DNA from: Clostridiaceae bacterium
GTDB taxonomy: Bacteria; Bacillota; Clostridia; Saccharofermentanales; Saccharofermentanaceae
Assembly (NCBI GenBank): GCA_012729635.1
Contig: JAAYCT010000024.1
Coordinates: 124,001-188,000, forward strand
Reading direction: 5' to 3'
DNA length: 64,000 nucleotides
How positions within the stretch are numbered: position 1 is the stretch's first letter; each line of letters opens with the position of its first letter. Of the stretch, positions 28,688-37,800 are shown piece after piece. The notes under the pieces were generated by a model. It was not told the DNA's origin. It worked only from the letters and a program-made list of their open reading frames with translations, and made no database searches. Made by a program: the position numbers and the translations under genes.

Positions 28688-29947
28688 TCACGTCCCCCAC
28701 TTCATGTATTCCCGAAGAAATTTATAGGCCGTATTCACCGAACGGACCATAAGTATCGATATTTGAGGCTGGTCGGGCAACCCTTCGATTTGTGTTCGTA
28801 TTTCCGAAACGGGAAGTCCGTCAATACTGTCGGATAGAACCGGGTTATGGCCCGAATCGACTACTCCGTCCTCATATCCGATAACGGCGCCACCCGGTGT
28901 CGGGGTCGGAGTCATGGAAGGTGTCGGCTCGTATAAAACGGTTTCCTCGGGTTCCGTCTGATATGTATCGTCAGAAGAAGAATCCGTTTCCTCGGATGCG
29001 CCCATCCCCGCGGTCGAAGAGTGAAGTGTTTCGGTCTCTTCCGTCTCTACCGGAGCGGGTGTCGGTATCAGCGGCTTCGTTATATTTCTTTTCGAGTTTT
29101 CTATGCACAGAACGACAAGGTCGTAGAACATGTGTACATCCATCTTGACATCGGGGACGATTTCCGTTGTCCCGTCCGATTTGATTGCCAGTCTGACCGG
29201 GTCTTGTACCTCCAAAAGCTTATTGCGGATTGAATGAGCCTGTGCCGCCCAAATCGGCTGATTGTCTCCAAGTGAGAAAGCCCCGGACACCGACGCTTCG
29301 GAACGCATAGGTTCGCCCTCGTCGCGATGTATCGCATCCCATGCTACCGAAATGATTCGACCGGAGGATACGCGGATCTCAACGAAATCCTTGTATCCGT
29401 TCCGGTCATAATCTTCGGCCTCGGCATAAAATACCCCATCAATAAGACCCGGTATCGAGGGATACTCGTTTTGAGTGAGCACGTCGATCGACATCTGGGA
29501 AGACAGTGCAACGGGAATACGAACATCTTTGAGTTGATCGCACAAAACAAGAATGTTCGGGTCCGGCTCGGACGGCTCCGTCCCGTCCTCATCAATCATT
29601 CGAATTCGAGTGATTTTCTCGCCGTCGGGCGAAAAACCCATTCGGAAACAAAAAATCGTCCCGGCATCGTTCATCCGTACATCCATGATGAATCCGATGA
29701 TCTTCCCGGATTCGCTTTTCGCGAGATAAAAAGCGGTCACATCCGGATGATTCGAAAAAGTGCTTAAATCCACGGGGTCATACCGGGCTGCCGACAGAAA
29801 TCCTGCAAGCCTTTCACTGAGTACCGCTTGCTGCTCCCGATCCTTTTCGGAACGAACAACCCGCCCTACCGAAAGCAGAAGAAAAAGTGATGCCAATATG
29901 AAAATTACCGCTCTGAGCGCATACGAACGAAGATCCGCAAGTGTCAT
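28688..29947 (-). CDS. rnfG: RnfG-like protein with two FMN-domain repeats and lost flavin motifs
   Basis: 419 aa: one N-terminal membrane helix (11-29), then an extracytoplasmic part. Residues 55-165 correspond to the RnfG FMN domain, and 170-285 to a second FMN-binding-like domain (GVFYAEAEDYDRNGYKDFVEI). A Ser/Thr/Pro/Glu-rich stretch (about 290-375) and a C-terminal amphipathic part follow. The (S/T)GAT motif to which FMN is attached is replaced by LTQNEYPS (157-164) in domain one and by DVKMDVHMF (266-274) in domain two. ATG at 29947 overlaps the rnfD stop and has GGAGG. The extended linker and the second domain make it twice the usual RnfG length. Confidence 0.75.
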   Translation of the reverse strand: MTLADLRSYALRAVIFILASLFLLLSVGRVVRSEKDREQQAVLSERLAGFLSAARYDPVDLSTFSNHPDVTAFYLAKSESGKIIGFIMDVRMNDAGTIFCFRMGFSPDGEKITRIRMIDEDGTEPSEPDPNILVLCDQLKDVRIPVALSSQMSIDVLTQNEYPSIPGLIDGVFYAEAEDYDRNGYKDFVEIRVSSGRIISVAWDAIHRDEGEPMRSEASVSGAFSLGDNQPIWAAQAHSIRNKLLEVQDPVRLAIKSDGTTEIVPDVKMDVHMFYDLVVLCIENSKRNITKPLIPTPAPVETEETETLHSSTAGMGASEETDSSSDDTYQTEPEETVLYEPTPSMTPTPTPGGAVIGYEDGVVDSGHNPVLSDSIDGLPVSEIRTQIEGLPDQPQISILMVRSVNTAYKFLREYMKWGT

Positions 29948-30948
29948 GTCCGCACCTCCGTTTCGCCCTTCGGAATCGTCGCGATCGAATCCGGCAAACC
30001 TTTTCGTGAATACCAGTTTCCTTTTGCGAAAACGCGCGGGCGAATGTAGAACTCCAGCAACGGGGTCACTCCGTTCATAAGAAGAACCGGAGAAACAACG
30101 GCGAGGATGGTATGCCCGCATGAGATCAAAATCATCGCAAGTACACCGGTGCCGATTCCGAACACAACACGTCCGGTCGCGGAAGAAGGAATGGTAGTAA
30201 AATCACCGAAAGCAAATGCGGCGCAAAAAATGATCCCGGATGTAGCAATAAGACTCAACAATCCGTTTATGGAAGCGTCCTTTAAAAAGAAGACCCAGTA
30301 CCCCGTAACGATTGTGCCGAAATACGCAAGAGGAGCCTGAAGTCTTAAAATGCCGCGGATTGTCAAATAAACGGCACCCGCCACGGCAAACAAGATTCCG
30401 GTCAGCCCCATGGCGCCCGGATAAATGCCCGATAGAATCTCTAACCATCCGGAAGTCTCAGGAGCAACGGAGATCATTTCTCCGGGACCGAAAAAAAGAG
30501 TGTTCCATCGAAAAATTCCGGTTAGGGGCTGCACCAAGGTTTCTGTCGTCCCCGCAAATGCGATGGCCATAAAAGCACGGCCGGCAAATGCCGGATTGAA
30601 CAAATTGCACCCGACCCCTCCGAAAAACTGCTTCACGATTACGGAAGAAAAAAGGATGCCTGCCGATACCGCCCAAACTGAAACCGTCGGAGGCAAAAGA
30701 AGAACCAATATAAGTCCGCTGACTCCCCCGCTGAGATCCAGATAAACCTGTTCTCTGCGAACGAACCGTGCAAAAAAATGGTCCGTTAAAATATGCAATA
30801 ACGGCCCCCATAAGAGCAGAATCAAGGCACGTAACCCATAGCAATAGACAGCCGCGACACAACAGGGTAACAAAGCGATCATTACGTCCATGTAAATTTT
30901 GGGCGCGTTTTTTTGAATTCGAACATGGGGTCCGCTTCTGTCACTCAT
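29944..30948 (-). CDS. rnfD: RnfD-like membrane subunit
   Basis: 334 aa, about nine membrane helices. Recognised by RIQKNAPKIYMDVMIALLP at the N-terminus, the conserved KQFFGGVGCNLFNPAFAGRAFM loop, PGAMGLTG, and the C-terminal NGVTPLLEFYIRPRVF. In flavinylated RnfD an SGAT-type threonine precedes the PGxxG loop; here the segment reads SVAPETSGW and no SGATPL is seen. The later TDPVT motif reads GDFTT. The ATG at 30948 has AAAGGA upstream and overlaps the end of rnfC by eight bases. Confidence 0.85.
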   Translation of the reverse strand: MSDRSGPHVRIQKNAPKIYMDVMIALLPCCVAAVYCYGLRALILLLWGPLLHILTDHFFARFVRREQVYLDLSGGVSGLILVLLLPPTVSVWAVSAGILFSSVIVKQFFGGVGCNLFNPAFAGRAFMAIAFAGTTETLVQPLTGIFRWNTLFFGPGEMISVAPETSGWLEILSGIYPGAMGLTGILFAVAGAVYLTIRGILRLQAPLAYFGTIVTGYWVFFLKDASINGLLSLIATSGIIFCAAFAFGDFTTIPSSATGRVVFGIGTGVLAMILISCGHTILAVVSPVLLMNGVTPLLEFYIRPRVFAKGNWYSRKGLPDSIATIPKGETEVRT

Positions 30949-32284
30949 TCTCTTGTTCCTTTCGCAGTCGGACGGCGGCGCTCCCGATTCGCGCGGACAA
31001 ATCGATTCCGGCCGGGCACACATACGAGCACGCTCCGCAGGAGATACAGCTTCCGATATGTTCGTGTTGAAGCGCTTCCTCTTGATTCATTTGAATCAGT
31101 CGGTCACAAATATACGGCAAGAGACCGACCGGACATGCCTCAACACATGCCCCGCAGTGAATGCAAGCGGTTTTCGGCGGATCAAAATATCGAACCATCA
31201 CGATGCCCGTGGTTGTCTTGATGACCGGTGTGTCCCGATTCTCAAGCGCAATCCCGGTAATCGGTCCGCCCATGACGATCCGTCTGGAGGATGCGGCCCC
31301 CGGAACTCTTTCCAGTATCTCGGAAACCTTTGTCCCGATGGGAACCAGAATATTGTGTCCTCCTGCCGAATCATTCGAAATCGATATGACTCGGGACGTA
31401 AGGGGCTGATTGCGATCAACCATGTTCCACACGGCGGCGCAGGTGGAAGCATTAAAAACCACCGCTCCTACGGTTTCCTCTCCGCTACTCCCGACCGGAA
31501 GCTCCGTATCGTAGATTGCCTTGATCAGTAATTTCTCGTAACCCTGCGGATATCGGGATCGAAAAACACGAAGTCCCAGATCCCGGTCCGGAAAAACCTC
31601 GCGCTGTTTTTTAAAATTCCGGCGCAGCGCGTCCAATTCCGCTTCCCATTTGTCCAAAATACAAAAAATCACTCTCTTGGCCCGACAAAGACCTGCAAGA
31701 ACAAACGCCCCGCGGATGACGCGATCCGTCTGTTCACGAACCAGATGGATGTCCGAGGACAGGAACGGCTCGCTTTGACAAGCATTGACGAGAAGCGTTT
31801 CAACACCGATCCTTTCGGCTTTTCTGCATTTAGCCGCAGTTGGAATCCCGTTTCGGCCCATACCGACAACTCCGGAATAATCCAGAAGTTTCCATAGTTC
31901 TTCCCGCGTAAGGCGGTCGGGGTTGGCTCTTTTACGAATCGACGGATGATACTCCCGCTTCAGATCGTTTTGAATGATGATCGCACGACACTCGCTTCCG
32001 TGCGGCAGAAGAATCGTCTCAATACCGGTCACCGAGCCGGAAACGGAAGCATGAACCGGTGCGCACATTGCCGATGAAGGTTTCCCGACAATCTGTCCGA
32101 TTTTCACTTTTTCTCCGGGCAGAACCGTAGGAATCGCGGGTGTTCCGCGATGTTGCAGCATGGGCAAGACAATTTGTTTGGGCGTAAAAAGCTCAAGCAC
32201 CGGTTCTCTGGGGAAATCAGTATCCCCGGAAAACGCAAGCCCGTCCGGCGGAATCCAGCCTTTTTTGAACGAGTATTTCTTCAT
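30941..32284 (-). CDS. rnfC: RnfC-like subunit with intact 4Fe-4S sites and altered FMN/NADH motifs
   Basis: 447 aa. In Rnf, RnfC is the peripheral NADH-oxidising subunit. The N-terminal barrel (PMLQHRGTPAIPTVLPGEKV, APVHASVSGSV) is well kept. Two 4Fe-4S sites are complete: Cys374/377/380/384 and Cys413/416/419/423. The NuoF-like signature GLGGAGFPT is GMGRNGIPT (141-149), and NGAECEP is NACQSEP (167-173), so FMN and NADH binding as in standard RnfC is doubtful. First gene of the cluster, 22 bases after sigA. Confidence 0.9.
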   Translation of the reverse strand: MKKYSFKKGWIPPDGLAFSGDTDFPREPVLELFTPKQIVLPMLQHRGTPAIPTVLPGEKVKIGQIVGKPSSAMCAPVHASVSGSVTGIETILLPHGSECRAIIIQNDLKREYHPSIRKRANPDRLTREELWKLLDYSGVVGMGRNGIPTAAKCRKAERIGVETLLVNACQSEPFLSSDIHLVREQTDRVIRGAFVLAGLCRAKRVIFCILDKWEAELDALRRNFKKQREVFPDRDLGLRVFRSRYPQGYEKLLIKAIYDTELPVGSSGEETVGAVVFNASTCAAVWNMVDRNQPLTSRVISISNDSAGGHNILVPIGTKVSEILERVPGAASSRRIVMGGPITGIALENRDTPVIKTTTGIVMVRYFDPPKTACIHCGACVEACPVGLLPYICDRLIQMNQEEALQHEHIGSCISCGACSYVCPAGIDLSARIGSAAVRLRKEQENE

Positions 32285-32306
32285 CCGATCTCCCGGAGGC
32301 GGGAAT

Positions 32307-33374
32307 TCAATCGATGTAATCCTTCAGTTTCTTACTGCGACTCGGATGACGGAGCTTCCGGAGAGCCTTGGCTTCAATCTGACGTATGCGCTCACGCGTG
32401 ACATTAAACTCACGGCCCACCTCTTCGAGCGTACGCTGTCTTCCGTCGTCCAAACCGAATCGCAGCCGCAGCACCTTTTCTTCTCTGGGTGTCAGTCCGC
32501 CCATCGCCTCAAGGAGTTGCTCCTTGAGCAAAGTATACGCGACTTGATCGGCCGGTGACAATGCGTCTTCGTCCGGAATAAAATCCCCCAAATGACTGTC
32601 TTCTTCTTCTCCGATCGGTTTTTCGAGAGAAACAGGCTCCTGAGATATCTTCTGGATCTCCCGGACCTTTTCGACCGGAAGACCCATCTCCTCGGCAATT
32701 TCCTCGACCTCAGGCTCCCTGCCGAGCTCCTGAATCAGCGAGCGCTGAACACGGACCAGACGATTAATCGTTTCCACCATATGAACCGGGATCCGGATGG
32801 TTCTTGCCTGATCCGCGATTGCACGCGTAATCGCCTGACGGATCCACCAGGTAGCATAGGTGCTGAACTTAAAGCCCTTCGAGTGATCAAATTTATCCAC
32901 TGCTTTTATGAGTCCGAGGTTTCCCTCTTGAATCAGATCCAAAAACTGCATTCCTCTCCCGAGGTATCTTTTTGCAATCGATACGACCAATCGAAGGTTT
33001 GCTTCGATCAGCATGTCCTTTGCATCCTGGTCTCCCTCAAGCATTCTTTTCGCAAGATCCTGCTCCTGCTCAGCAACCAGAAGAGGCACTTTCCCGATTT
33101 CCTTCAGGTACATCCGAACCGGATCATCCATGCCGATTCCCTCACCGATCGAATCGTTCAGATCGACTTCGGAAAGGTTCTCTTCCTCGACATTGGTCTC
33201 CGGGATGATTTCAACGCCCTTTGCTTCGAGCGTATCGAATATTTTCTCGGCAACGTCCGGATCGACGTCGTTTTTTTCAATAATCGACATCATATCCTTG
33301 TAGCTTATTCCGTTGTTGTTCGCCGCCGCTCTTTTCTCGATTTCCTGAAGAATGGAACGAAAGTCGTTTGCCAT
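32307..33374 (-). CDS. sigA: Primary RNA polymerase sigma factor
   Basis: Housekeeping sigma-70 (355 aa, the short Firmicutes form without the large non-conserved region). Region 1.1 remnant at the N-terminus, region 1.2 [16 protein letters not shown], region 2 with [40 protein letters not shown]-type core, region 3, and region 4.2 [33 protein letters not shown] at 33374 follows GGGAGG. dnaG is not beside it in the window. The Rnf-like genes follow closely and may share its transcript. Confidence 0.98.
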   Translation of the reverse strand: MANDFRSILQEIEKRAAANNNGISYKDMMSIIEKNDVDPDVAEKIFDTLEAKGVEIIPETNVEEENLSEVDLNDSIGEGIGMDDPVRMYLKEIGKVPLLVAEQEQDLAKRMLEGDQDAKDMLIEANLRLVVSIAKRYLGRGMQFLDLIQEGNLGLIKAVDKFDHSKGFKFSTYATWWIRQAITRAIADQARTIRIPVHMVETINRLVRVQRSLIQELGREPEVEEIAEEMGLPVEKVREIQKISQEPVSLEKPIGEEEDSHLGDFIPDEDALSPADQVAYTLLKEQLLEAMGGLTPREEKVLRLRFGLDDGRQRTLEEVGREFNVTRERIRQIEAKALRKLRHPSRSKKLKDYID

Positions 33375-33436
33375 CAATAATCCTCCCATGCCATGCATGT
33401 GCGTCCCTAAAGCCCGGTACGTATTTTTTCGAAAAA

Positions 33437-34201
33437 CTATGCGACGGGCTCTGTGTACACTTGGCTGCTCATCTGTGTCTGTTCGGCTCCGTCCGCAGCA
33501 ATCACCGCGAATGTTCCGTTTCGAGCGATAATCTCCAGACGGAGACCTCCGTAATAAAGCCGGGTGTCCGAGGAATCATAGCCGTACTCATCGGCCCTGA
33601 TTTTCGCGAATCCCTCGTAGAGGTCGCCGAGCTTGTTTTCGTCGATTTCATCCGATGTTACCACAATTAAGTTGTTGTTGGTCTGACCCGATATGGAGTA
33701 GCCCATCGGGTATCCCTCTCTTTTCTCCGTGTTCACGGAAATACCCGCATCGGAAAACACGGTTTCGATCGATAGAGAAATATCCTTTTTGTGTCCCGTA
33801 CGGATTACATATAGAGGAAGAAATATCGTAAAAACCAAAAAAACAAAACCGAATGCAATCGCTGCGATTGCAAGAAGTGTTTTTTTCGGTGCCTTGATAT
33901 CGTCCGCGGAGACTTCGTAGGGGTTCTTCTCCTTCTTTTCAGCCTTTGCCAAGGACTCCGCCTGCTTAACCGCAACGGGTACCGGATCCGGGAATACCGG
34001 AACGGAGGTGTATCGTCTTGTCGAGTCCCGCTTCGGTTGCGGCTCGTTCGGGAACGTATAGTCCCGGGGATTTTTTGCAATCTCAACGGCTTCCATCGTA
34101 GGGAATACACAGTCGCAAAACAGACACTCACACATCGGATCTCGGTCGTCAGCCACAATCAAAGAACCGCAATTCTTGCAGATACCGTTTACAGAGGCCA
34201 T
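33437..34201 (-). CDS. Zinc-ribbon membrane protein of unknown function
   Basis: 254 aa. The N-terminus carries a zinc ribbon (CKNC at 8-11 and CECLFCDC about 17 residues later). A Pro- and Lys-rich linker follows, then one membrane helix near 105-130 ([26 protein letters not shown]) and an extracytoplasmic domain of about 115 residues. I know no family for that domain. The ATG at 34201 has AAAGGTGG upstream. It lies 62 bases before sigA on the same strand and diverges from tadA. Confidence 0.75.
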   Translation of the reverse strand: MASVNGICKNCGSLIVADDRDPMCECLFCDCVFPTMEAVEIAKNPRDYTFPNEPQPKRDSTRRYTSVPVFPDPVPVAVKQAESLAKAEKKEKNPYEVSADDIKAPKKTLLAIAAIAFGFVFLVFTIFLPLYVIRTGHKKDISLSIETVFSDAGISVNTEKREGYPMGYSISGQTNNNLIVVTSDEIDENKLGDLYEGFAKIRADEYGYDSSDTRLYYGGLRLEIIARNGTFAVIAADGAEQTQMSSQVYTEPVA

Positions 34202-34353
34202 CAGGGGAACCACCTTTATCATAATTACCTACGATATCGGCAAAATTCCACACGTAGGCAGAGTAATTATATACGTTCACCCTCGAAAGTGCAAACAAAA
34301 TATCTGTCCTCGTTTATTCCTTTTTTCCCTCGCGCAAAAATCAATAATCGTGA

Positions 34354-34366
34354 TATAGTTTTTTTA
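34354..34366 (+). promoter_or_regulatory. Extended -10 promoter giving a leaderless tadA transcript
   Basis: TGATATAGT (extended -10, hexamer TATAGT at 34354-34359) ends six bases before the tadA ATG at 34366, so transcription should begin at or next to the start codon. No Shine-Dalgarno sequence is present between them. Confidence 0.5.
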
Positions 34367-34854
34367 TGAACCATTATAACCATCACGAAAAATATATGCG
34401 TCATGCGCTCATTCAGGCACACAAAGCCGGATCTCTCGGTGAGTGTCCCGTAGGATGCGTCATCGTCTGCGACGGAAAGATCATTGCACGCGCTCACAAT
34501 CTTCGGGAAACCGGTCAGGACGCCACACTGCACGCGGAGATGATTGCCATCCGGAAGGCCTGTCGCAAACTCGGATCCTGGCGACTTCAGGATTGTGACC
34601 TGTATGTAACCCTGGAGCCGTGCCCGATGTGTGCCGGAGCCATCATTCAGTCGCGCATCCGTCATGTTTATTTCGGAGCTGCGGATCCGAAAGCGGGAGC
34701 CGTCGTTTCCAAGGATCACCTTTTCGAGAAAGCACACAATCACACGGTAGGTGTCACACCGGGTATTCTGGAGCAACCCTGCGGAGATATTCTGAGCGAT
34801 TTTTTCCGGCTTCTCAGAGAAGAAAAGCGGTCGAATCCGGGATCAACCAAATGA
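34366..34854 (+). CDS. tadA: tRNA(adenine-34) deaminase
   Basis: Converts A34 to inosine in tRNA-Arg(ACG) (162 aa). Zinc-binding and catalytic motifs HAEMIAIRKA near residue 57 and PCPMCAGAI near 87, with the preceding LEPCP context and the FGAADPKAGAV segment. The start ATG has no SD and sits just after an extended -10, so the mRNA is probably leaderless. The 3' end overlaps the end of addA on the other strand by 41 bases. Confidence 0.95.
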   Translation: MNHYNHHEKYMRHALIQAHKAGSLGECPVGCVIVCDGKIIARAHNLRETGQDATLHAEMIAIRKACRKLGSWRLQDCDLYVTLEPCPMCAGAIIQSRIRHVYFGAADPKAGAVVSKDHLFEKAHNHTVGVTPGILEQPCGDILSDFFRLLREEKRSNPGSTK

Positions 34855-37800
34855 TTTTTTCTTTCACCGAAAGGCGGCCGGCCGCCTCGATTGCCCGCTT
34901 ATAATATTCCAGCTGAACGGAATATCGCTCCCGAAGAACCCGGTGCTGATGATTGCGGTCTCCGCGGATCTTGTCTGATTTATAGTCGATCAGAACAGCG
35001 CTTCCATTTTCAATAAACCAACAGTCGATCATTCCCTGAATCAATCGGAAATCATCCCGGGAAACCGGCTCGGTGATGGAAAAGGGTATTTCCCGAAACG
35101 GCCCGTGCCCGGAGATTTGCTCCGCTTTTTTCATCCGGGCACAAAGGTCCGAATTCGCAAAAAGAGCAATCGGACTCAGGTACGATTCCAGATCAGGAAG
35201 CATGTCGGAACGAATCATATTTCGTTCAACCAAACGCTTCAGTTCCTTACGGATATCCCCCTCCGAAGTATTTCCCGACAGGGAGGAAAAGTCGAGGTAT
35301 TGAAAGACATTGTGAAGCAATATGCCTGTCTCCGTGGGAGACAACTCTTTATGGTCGGTTCGGACGTTCCGTACGGGCCGGACACGAAGATTAATCGGTC
35401 TTTTATCAAAAGCATCTTCCGATTCGACCGAAGCATGATCATCGCCCGACTCATCCTTCCGTTCCGGCGGAGGAGGTCGGCGCTTCATCTCGGATACCGT
35501 CGTTTTCGCGGGCATACGGATCAAATTCTCGAAAGGATATTCTCCACGCATCTGAACATCGAACCATTTCTTCTCCCTCTCATTCATCATGTATTCTTCC
35601 GCATCCATTCCGAGCCCGGGAGAAGACGATGAATCGGAGAGCGGGTTTTCTTCGAGCGGTTCCGGTAAAGAGGCGCTCGCCAGGAGCGCATCGCCCGTGA
35701 TAACCTCAAAACATACTTCCCCGGTGCGCCCGGAGGCAACCTCCCGTTCGATCGAAGCGATGCTTTCCTTCCCGGGCATCAGAAGATCCCGAAGGGGAAC
35801 AAAGGGATTTCTTGATAACCCGAGCAACAGAAAGTCAAGAAAACTGTTCGCCCGGAGCACCAGTCGCGGAGGGAGCGTTTCCTCTTTATGACCTTCCGAC
35901 ACGGTGATAAAATCATCATGAATCCCGGGGCTCCCATCGGCTCTCCGGGAAAAACTGCCGATTAAATACAGTCTTTCTTCCGCTCGAGTCATCGCCACGT
36001 AGAAGAGACGAAGCTGCTCGGCAAGCTCCGCCCGACGTTCTCTTTCCGACAGGTACATCTTCGGAATCGTCGGATACTTATATCCCTTCTCGGCATTGAT
36101 ATAATCCGATGCCAGTCCGATCCGGTCATTGAGAATGACCGGACCTGCTTCGTCCTGATGCGAAAACGCCTTGGAGATTCCGCACAGAAAAACAATGCGA
36201 TACTCAAGCCCTTTGCTTTTATGGATGCTGTTACAGCGAACCGCATCACGAATCGGATCACCGACCTCAAAACCATCCGGACGATGTTCTCCCCGGTTGA
36301 TCTCTTCGATGTATCGGACAAAGGAGTACAATCCTCCTTTTCGTCCCTTTTCAAAATCACTCGCCCACTCGCGGAAGGTCAATAACGCACTGACGCGCGC
36401 GAACCCGTTCTCCTCCGAGCTGAGCCGATCCATAATTCCGGTCGACAGATAGATGCTTTCGATCAACTCGGAAATCGAAAGATACATCGAACGGGTCATC
36501 AGGCCGTCGATAAATTCGAAAAAGCGGCCGATTTTCGACTTCAACGGCTCCGGCCCGAATTGACGGCAATACATGACCTTCTCGTGAAAAAATCGGAGGT
36601 TCTCGCTTGATTTTCCGGCACAAAGACAAATCTCAAGAAGCTCTTCGGGAGAAAACGAAGCGGACGGAAGACAGGATCGCATGACCGCGCATAACGGCAC
36701 ATCCTGCCGAAGATTATCCAAAACACACATCAAATGGTACATCAAAAGCATTTCCCGATCCGCAAACATGGCGGCCTCCACCGGTCCGTGGGCGGGCACT
36801 CCCTCCGAAGAAAGAATGCCGGCGACGATCGCGGCATCCCGGTTCGTTCGGCACAACACCGCGAAATCCTCATAACGACATCCGTAACGATTTTGCATTT
36901 CACGAATTCTTTCGAGCACATACAGCGCTTCGTATTCGGTTGAACCGAAGTCCATTCGCTCGCGATCCCGGAGATCCTCCGTTTCATCCTCGAACTCATC
37001 TTGTTCACCGGGGGTACCCGACCGGTCAATCAGTGTAATGTTCACCACCCTTTTACGATCGTTTCCGAGCACGGGTCCTTCTTTTTTGGGTTGAAGACGC
37101 TGCGACTCATCATAGTCAATCTCCGCGGACTCCCGGGACATCAATTGCGAAAAAATGTCGTTCGCGAACAGAAGAATCCCGGCTTGACTGCGAAAATTTC
37201 CGGTTAGCTCCAGAAGCTTCCCCCCGTCTCCCGCACGGAAATGTTCACTTCGTTCAAGAAACATGTCCGGTCGGGCGTGACGAAAACGATAGATGCTTTG
37301 TTTCACATCGCCGACATAAAACACGTTATCCGAGGAAATCTCCCGGATGATTGCATCTTGAATCCTGCTGTTATCCTGATATTCATCGATATATATTTCG
37401 GTAAAAAGTGCCCGGTAGTACTGTGCGACCTCGGGGATTTTCAAAAGTGTAAGTGCCATATGCTCCTGATCGGAAAAATCCAGAGAATTCTCCGCTCTTT
37501 TTTGCTCCGAATACAGACGATCCGTCAGAATAATCGTTTCGAAAAGCCGGGAAAGAATCGGGTACATGTACCGGAGATCCGCCTCGATCCGATCGGTCGG
37601 TCGCGAGAAAACAGACGGCATCAATCCCTTGAACCTTTTTATATATTCCTTGTTGAGCGGATAACCTCCGGAAAGAACATAAATCATCTCAAACATCGGG
37701 AACAACGATTCGAAAAAGATTCCCTTCGGACCCGAGACCTCCGATGGTTTGACGGATCCCGGCCACTTGCCGTCGGGAACACGAGCGGCAATTCTCGAGA

